From assembly GCA_002502605.1 (NCBI GenBank), contig DAPR01000038.1, forward strand, positions 9,652 to 37,073: 27,422 nt of DNA, in the 5' to 3' direction. The stretch comes from Euryarchaeota archaeon UBA258 (GTDB taxonomy: Archaea > Thermoplasmatota > Poseidoniia > Poseidoniales > Poseidoniaceae). A program made the translations under genes and the position numbers. Positions 23,527 through 27,422 of this stretch are shown piece after piece. Within the stretch, counting starts at the first letter, position 1; each line of letters begins with the position of its first letter. The notes below the pieces were generated by a model. That model was given only the letters and a program-made list of their open reading frames with translations, was not told where the DNA came from and ran no database searches.

Positions 23527-25389
23527 ATGACGAGAGCCCATGCATCCAAGGCAGACCCGATGTCTCCAGATGACATCAACGAGAATCATCAGGTGCTCGG
23601 CCGTCAGGTATGGCGGGTTATTCCCTACGCATTGCGATATCCACGCCGTTTGATCGCAGGTTTCATCGGCAACGCCTGCGCTCGTATTGTCGATTTGGTC
23701 CCCTTTGTTGCCATTGGCTGGGCTGTCGATTATTTCACCTCCAACACCTTGGTTGGACCTGGGATTGTTCAAGATGCTGTGAATGCAATCAGCGATGATC
23801 CTGCGATAGGGTATGGGTTCATGATTTTCCTAGGGTTCGCCATGCTCGCAGTCTTCCAAGGCATCTCCGAATACTCTTGGCAAACACTCGGATACAAAAT
23901 CCAACACGATCTTCGCATGGACGCCACTCGCTCGCTCATCAGCATGGAAGCATCGTACTACGATATGCGACAAACCGGACAAATCATGTCGGTTCTATCA
24001 AGCGACGTCAATCAACTGGAAGATGTGGTATCTGATTCATCAACATCAATCATCAGAATCATCTTCACCTTCCTTACTGCGTTCGTGATCCTCGCTTCAA
24101 TGTCTTTGAAATTAGCAGGTGTGCTGTTCGGCCCCATTCTCTTCATCATTCCTTGTGTCTATTGGTTTTCGACCCGCGTCCAACGCAAGTATCGAAAGCA
24201 GCGCGAATCAACTGGAGACATTCATGCTGTGCTCGAGAACCTCATCAGCGGAATTTCAGTGGTGCAAGCATACAACGCCCAAACATGGGAGGCGGACCGT
24301 GTGGCAAGAGAATCCGGTTCTTACCGCGACCAAGCCATGGGTGCAAGCCGAGACCGAAATCGCTTCCTGCCAATGATTTACGTCATCGCCGGCGTTGCAT
24401 TCGGCCTATTGGTCACTGCAGGGGGGTGGCTTGCAAGTCAAGGTGAAATCTCTACTGGTGAGCTGGTGACCTTCCTTCTCATCAGCACTCGAATGACCAT
24501 GCCCATGTTTATTTTTGGAATCCTCATCAATCAATTGCAACGCGGTGAAGCAGCAGCTCGACGGGTCTTTGCAGCCATTGACCTAGAGCCCACCATCACA
24601 GATGATGAAGGGGCGATTGAACTCGAGGAGGGCATCACTTCGGTCGAATTCAATGAGGTCCATTTCACCTATCCGAACACCACAATCAAAGTGCTCAGCG
24701 GTATTTCGTTCAAAGCAGAGGGCGGAGATTTCCTTGGCGTCATGGGCCACACCGGGGCAGGCAAGACGACGATTTTGAAACTCCTCATGCGCTACTATGT
24801 GCCAGACAGCGGAGATGTCCTCATCAACGGGCGCAGCATTAACGACTACACCCTCGACTCCGTCCGTGACAAGATTGGATTTGTTTCGCAAGAGCCTTTC
24901 CTCTTCTACGGAACGGTGCGTGACAACGTCAAATACAATCAACAAGCGACAGAAGACGAACTCCAAGTTGCCCTCAAACTTGCAGGCTCCTGGGATTTTG
25001 TTCAGGAACTTGAAGACAAACTCGACACGATGGTTGGCGACCGAGGTGCGAAATTAAGCGGTGGCCAACGAGCCCGTGTTTCACTCGCTCGCGCATTGCT
25101 CAAGCAACCAAGTCTACTGATTCTGGACGAGGCATCAAGCGCACTTGACGCTGAAACAGAACGACGGATCCAGGAGAATCTGATCGCCAGCGGCTCCGAT
25201 CGCGCAACCATCGCTGTCGCCCACCGGTTAAGCACCATCCGTAACGCCAACGAGATCCTCTCAATGGTGGATGGGGCGGTCGTTGAGCGGGGAACACACG
25301 ATTCATTGGTTGAAGCCGGTGGAGTGTATGCAAGTCAGTGGACCATTCAAACTGGTGACATGGCTGGTTTGAGCGACGCTGAAGATTAA
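23527..25389 (+). CDS. ABC exporter half-transporter (membrane + ATPase domains)
   Basis: 620 residues. The N-terminal domain of about 340 residues has six hydrophobic segments, starting near 41-68, 98-118, 175-192, 198-215, 283-302 and 312-335. The ATPase has Walker A GHTGAGKT (407-414), Q-loop Q455 in FVSQEPF, signature LSGGQ (510-514), Walker B LLILDE (530-535) and switch H567. This is the MsbA/multidrug class, which works as a dimer and exports lipids, drugs or peptides. Substrate is unknown. Starts at 23527 and 23560 (MSPDDIN) are both plausible; readings that begin further upstream run into the divergent protease gene. Its stop overlaps the end of a convergent small membrane protein by 4 bp. 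Confidence 0.9.
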   Translation: MTRAHASKADPMSPDDINENHQVLGRQVWRVIPYALRYPRRLIAGFIGNACARIVDLVPFVAIGWAVDYFTSNTLVGPGIVQDAVNAISDDPAIGYGFMIFLGFAMLAVFQGISEYSWQTLGYKIQHDLRMDATRSLISMEASYYDMRQTGQIMSVLSSDVNQLEDVVSDSSTSIIRIIFTFLTAFVILASMSLKLAGVLFGPILFIIPCVYWFSTRVQRKYRKQRESTGDIHAVLENLISGISVVQAYNAQTWEADRVARESGSYRDQAMGASRDRNRFLPMIYVIAGVAFGLLVTAGGWLASQGEISTGELVTFLLISTRMTMPMFIFGILINQLQRGEAAARRVFAAIDLEPTITDDEGAIELEEGITSVEFNEVHFTYPNTTIKVLSGISFKAEGGDFLGVMGHTGAGKTTILKLLMRYYVPDSGDVLINGRSINDYTLDSVRDKIGFVSQEPFLFYGTVRDNVKYNQQATEDELQVALKLAGSWDFVQELEDKLDTMVGDRGAKLSGGQRARVSLARALLKQPSLLILDEASSALDAETERRIQENLIASGSDRATIAVAHRLSTIRNANEILSMVDGAVVERGTHDSLVEAGGVYASQWTIQTGDMAGLSDAED

Positions 25390-25703
25390 ACCCGTTGCTG
25401 AATCGGCCTCAGCACAGTTGTCTCTTCTTTGTCGTCCTTGGGAAATTTGGAATCGCCGAGTATGATGGCCACTGAGAGCACAAAAAAGAGCGGTATACCG
25501 ATGATTAACGACCAGATTGCAACGCTTAATCCATTGAAGAAGTACTCCTCCAAAAATTCTGAAACGAGGATGATGCCAAGGAACACGACAACTCGACCGA
25601 CGCTCAAAGCGGCACGCAGTACGCCCCAAATCTCCTCCTCATCTGTGCGAAGATCGGGTTGATCCAAATCGGCCAAACGATCCGCAAATGTACGGCGCGC
25701 CAT
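25386..25703 (-). CDS. Small two-helix membrane protein
   Basis: 105 residues: an acidic N-terminal 27 residues (LADLDQPDLRTDEEE), hydrophobic segments near 33-50 and 57-82, and a charged tail. Family not recognised. The stop overlaps the end of the convergent ABC exporter gene by 4 bp. An alternative upstream reading in another frame (from ATG 25780) gives a protein-like stretch that ends in the start region of this gene; the true N terminus might be longer if a frameshift is present. Confidence 0.6.
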   Translation of the reverse strand: MARRTFADRLADLDQPDLRTDEEEIWGVLRAALSVGRVVVFLGIILVSEFLEEYFFNGLSVAIWSLIIGIPLFFVLSVAIILGDSKFPKDDKEETTVLRPIQQRV

Positions 25704-25780
25704 GTATGTGGAATTTGGTTCTCGTCAAAGGGATTGCCTTCATTCAAACGTTGAGGGACACTGTTTGGTGATTCAGCCAT
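25604..25780 (-). other. Possible 58-codon overlapping reading frame or frameshifted N terminus
   Basis: From ATG 25780 the minus strand reads MAESPNSVPQRLNEGNPF and on to about codon 25 with ordinary-looking codons and a polar, protein-like composition. It then overlaps the start of the small membrane protein in another frame, where its translation turns Trp/Arg-rich and looks like a shadow. Either a tiny separate gene, the N terminus of the membrane protein separated by an indel, or chance. Confidence 0.25.
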
Positions 25781-25807
25781 AATGGCCGAGGGTCGCGCAA
25801 GATTTTT

Positions 25808-26767
25808 TCAGCGATAGACCGAACTCAACCACGCGCCATCCTGATCTTTGTAGCGTGGGGTGAAGGTATCGGGGACATCGACCATGCTCCATTGCCAGTG
25901 ACCTTGGTCGTTGAAGCCCATTTCATCATAGACTTCAGGAGTGCAATGGACGCCGACTTCTCCGAAATAAAACGCATGCGGCACCCGGGTGGTGATCCTA
26001 TGGAGGCCAGCCTGATGCATGGCCAAAGAAGTGATGGCATCTTGGCTCGTCGGTGAAGTGCGCCATGACACGGTTGGGAACGGGTTGCTCACTGCTTCGG
26101 TTGGCGGGTTGAGTAGCTTGCCTTCCGGGCTTGCGATGTCCTTTCTGAGCATTCGCTTCATGAACGCACGAATTCTGTAATGTGGACGCTTGTTGTAGGG
26201 GCGCTTGAGGAGGTAGCGTTGTTCGTATTCGTAGAGCATTGGTTTGATTGTATCCCAAACTCGCTTGGTGAGGCAATAGCTGACAAAGTGTCGATTCGTC
26301 AACTCGATTTCTTGTAAATGCGGTTGAAGAGATTTTTCTGTGCCAGCCTCTACATTCCAAACCTGCACGGTTCCAACGTCATGGTGTTGCTCAGCCCAGT
26401 CCGACAAACGGAGCAAGGTTGTCATGTAGGTTGGGTTGAGTTCGATGTCATCTTCGACCATGATCATTCGGTCATAGCCGAGTTCATCGAGGACTTCCCT
26501 TCGGGCGCCGATCAATTGGCGGCCAACACCGAAATTTTCTGGGCGGACGACAATCGATTTGAACGGGACGCCAGAGGATTCAATCAACGACTTGAGGGCG
26601 GCTTGCTGCCCCCTTTCACCGCCATCAAGGTAGTGGATGACATCGACGGTACCGTCAACCACCTCTTTGCATTGGCCAAGCGATGCAAGCATTCGACCGA
26701 AGTAATCAAGTCGCCCAAATCCGAAGGTAGCTACGGCGGTTCGTAGAGGCGAACTGTCTTGGCTCAT
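25808..26767 (-). CDS. GT-A-fold glycosyltransferase
   Basis: 319 residues. The N terminus (RTAVATFGFGRLDYFGRMLASL) is a nucleotide-sugar-binding strand-loop, and E105-D106-D107 in MIMVEDDIELNP is the metal/nucleotide DxD-type motif. The EDD-x-E/D layout recalls GnT-I-like (GT13) and GT2 enzymes; the exact family is uncertain. A Lys/Arg-rich middle segment (about 205-240) might contact membranes. No transmembrane helix, so cytoplasmic or peripheral. The start is ATG 26767, with GGTG a few bases upstream, 13 bp after the stop of the neighbouring glycosyltransferase; longer readings would overlap that gene. The pair is probably one operon for surface glycans or glycoproteins. Confidence 0.75.
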   Translation of the reverse strand: MSQDSSPLRTAVATFGFGRLDYFGRMLASLGQCKEVVDGTVDVIHYLDGGERGQQAALKSLIESSGVPFKSIVVRPENFGVGRQLIGARREVLDELGYDRMIMVEDDIELNPTYMTTLLRLSDWAEQHHDVGTVQVWNVEAGTEKSLQPHLQEIELTNRHFVSYCLTKRVWDTIKPMLYEYEQRYLLKRPYNKRPHYRIRAFMKRMLRKDIASPEGKLLNPPTEAVSNPFPTVSWRTSPTSQDAITSLAMHQAGLHRITTRVPHAFYFGEVGVHCTPEVYDEMGFNDQGHWQWSMVDVPDTFTPRYKDQDGAWLSSVYR

Positions 26768-26780
26768 GAGCACACCACTT

Positions 26781-27422
26781 TCACGCAGTTCGAATACGGT
26801 CATCAATCTGGGCGCCTTCTCCAGCCTTTCCACCTGTGCGACGGATTTCACGCCATGCTTTGTTGACGCCTTGGCCATAGGCCCAGTGGGCTAAGAACAC
26901 AAACAGTGGTGCGAAGAACACGGTACCAATCGAACGGTGAGGTGATGTCCCTATTGCTGCTCCAAGCCATGCCAGTGCAATGTAAAACGAAACCATGCCA
27001 AGCGGGATATGGAAGGCTATGCGGGATGCATTCCAATCCCCGGCAAGTGAGAACCAAAGATCTGCGTCGGCTCCACCAGTGAGTCCTCCATACACCATGG
27101 CAAGGAGTGCCCCGACAACCAACCAAGGGAACATCCCGATGGCGGTGTGCGACCACACCGAGATTTCAGGCCAGCGCTTGTTGGCGACCATCCGGGTGTA
27201 ACCGTAGTTTCGCATTTGCTTCATGTACGGTTTGAATGGGCGTCGGCGGCGGTGAGGCATGACGTTTGAAGGATCGATGAACAGTTTGTGTCCTGCTCGT
27301 TGGATTTTGGCGTCGAGCACGACGTCCTCTGCTCCGATGCAACCTGGTTCGAAGAAATCGACTTCTCTCAAGTTCGCCATTCGGTGCGCACAGTTGACAC
27401 CAGGGTTGTGGGTGATCGGCAC
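26781..27422 (-). CDS. Family-2 glycosyltransferase with C-terminal membrane helices (5' end cut)
   Basis: The last 213 residues of a membrane glycosyltransferase; the gene continues past the right edge. The first residues visible correspond to the second half of a GT2 catalytic domain: CIGAEDVVLDAKIQRAGHKL holds the conserved ED acid pair, followed by the HRRRRPF basic segment and the MRNYGYTRM interface helix. Three hydrophobic segments follow, near 93-115, 132-156 and 164-184, with a charged tail. Such enzymes add sugars to lipid carriers or to extracellular polymers. It lies 13 bp upstream of the second glycosyltransferase in the same orientation. Confidence 0.8.
   Translation of the reverse strand: MPITHNPGVNCAHRMANLREVDFFEPGCIGAEDVVLDAKIQRAGHKLFIDPSNVMPHRRRRPFKPYMKQMRNYGYTRMVANKRWPEISVWSHTAIGMFPWLVVGALLAMVYGGLTGGADADLWFSLAGDWNASRIAFHIPLGMVSFYIALAWLGAAIGTSPHRSIGTVFFAPLFVFLAHWAYGQGVNKAWREIRRTGGKAGEGAQIDDRIRTA

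Overview
The window looks like a chromosomal segment of a planktonic marine euryarchaeon, most likely a Marine Group II archaeon (Ca. Poseidoniales, Thermoplasmatota). The archaeal signal comes from a deoxyhypusine synthase, the Mrp/DUF971 pair, TATA-like boxes about 30 bp upstream of a tRNA and of a leaderless-looking gene, and very large membrane-anchored surface proteins with Ca-binding Asp-rich repeats. The lineage assignment rests on gene content and style; no database search was run. Genes are densely packed on both strands. No gene-free stretch exceeds 300 bp; the longest (11044-11316) holds promoter-like boxes and two hairpins. I see no CRISPR array, insertion sequence, prophage or rRNA.

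Layout. 1-915 (+) is the 3' part of quinolinate synthase nadA, cut by the left edge. 919-4870 (-) is a probable operon read leftward: small membrane protein, Mrp-type ATPase, DUF971 protein, then a PAP2 phosphatase fused to an external beta-rich domain. 4956-5324 (+) is an ArsC-type CX5R phosphatase/arsenate reductase. tRNA-Gly(GCC) (-) and a 1031-aa anchored surface protein (-) follow. 8631-11043 (-) is a polyamine/hypusine operon: agmatinase, AdoMet decarboxylase, deoxyhypusine synthase. 11317-15595 (+) holds a small conserved protein, a secreted membrane-anchored M14 carboxypeptidase, a cytosolic M17 leucyl aminopeptidase and a galactokinase-like GHMP kinase. 15560-17533 (-) is a fusion of a GH1 glycosidase with a sugar-1-phosphate nucleotidyltransferase, whose end overlaps the kinase. 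tRNA-Gly(TCC) (-) and a 1.9-kaa subtilisin-like surface protease with about 15 Asp-rich repeats (-) follow. 23527-25389 (+) is an ABC exporter, then a small two-helix membrane protein (-) and two glycosyltransferases (-), the last cut by the right edge.

How it fits together. Three themes stand out. (1) Protein scavenging: external S8 endopeptidase, external M14 carboxypeptidase and cytosolic M17 aminopeptidase fit a peptide-degrading heterotroph. (2) Sugar salvage: the glycosidase, GHMP kinase and nucleotidyltransferase could turn a beta-galactoside or beta-glucoside into a nucleotide sugar in three steps, two of them on one polypeptide. (3) Fe-S or P-loop chemistry: the Mrp protein lacks every cysteine and carries a beta-rich insertion where the family has its CPxC cluster site, while the adjacent DUF971 protein has four cysteines at the family's Cys3His metal-site positions. 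Items 2 and 3 are the best candidates for something not previously described.
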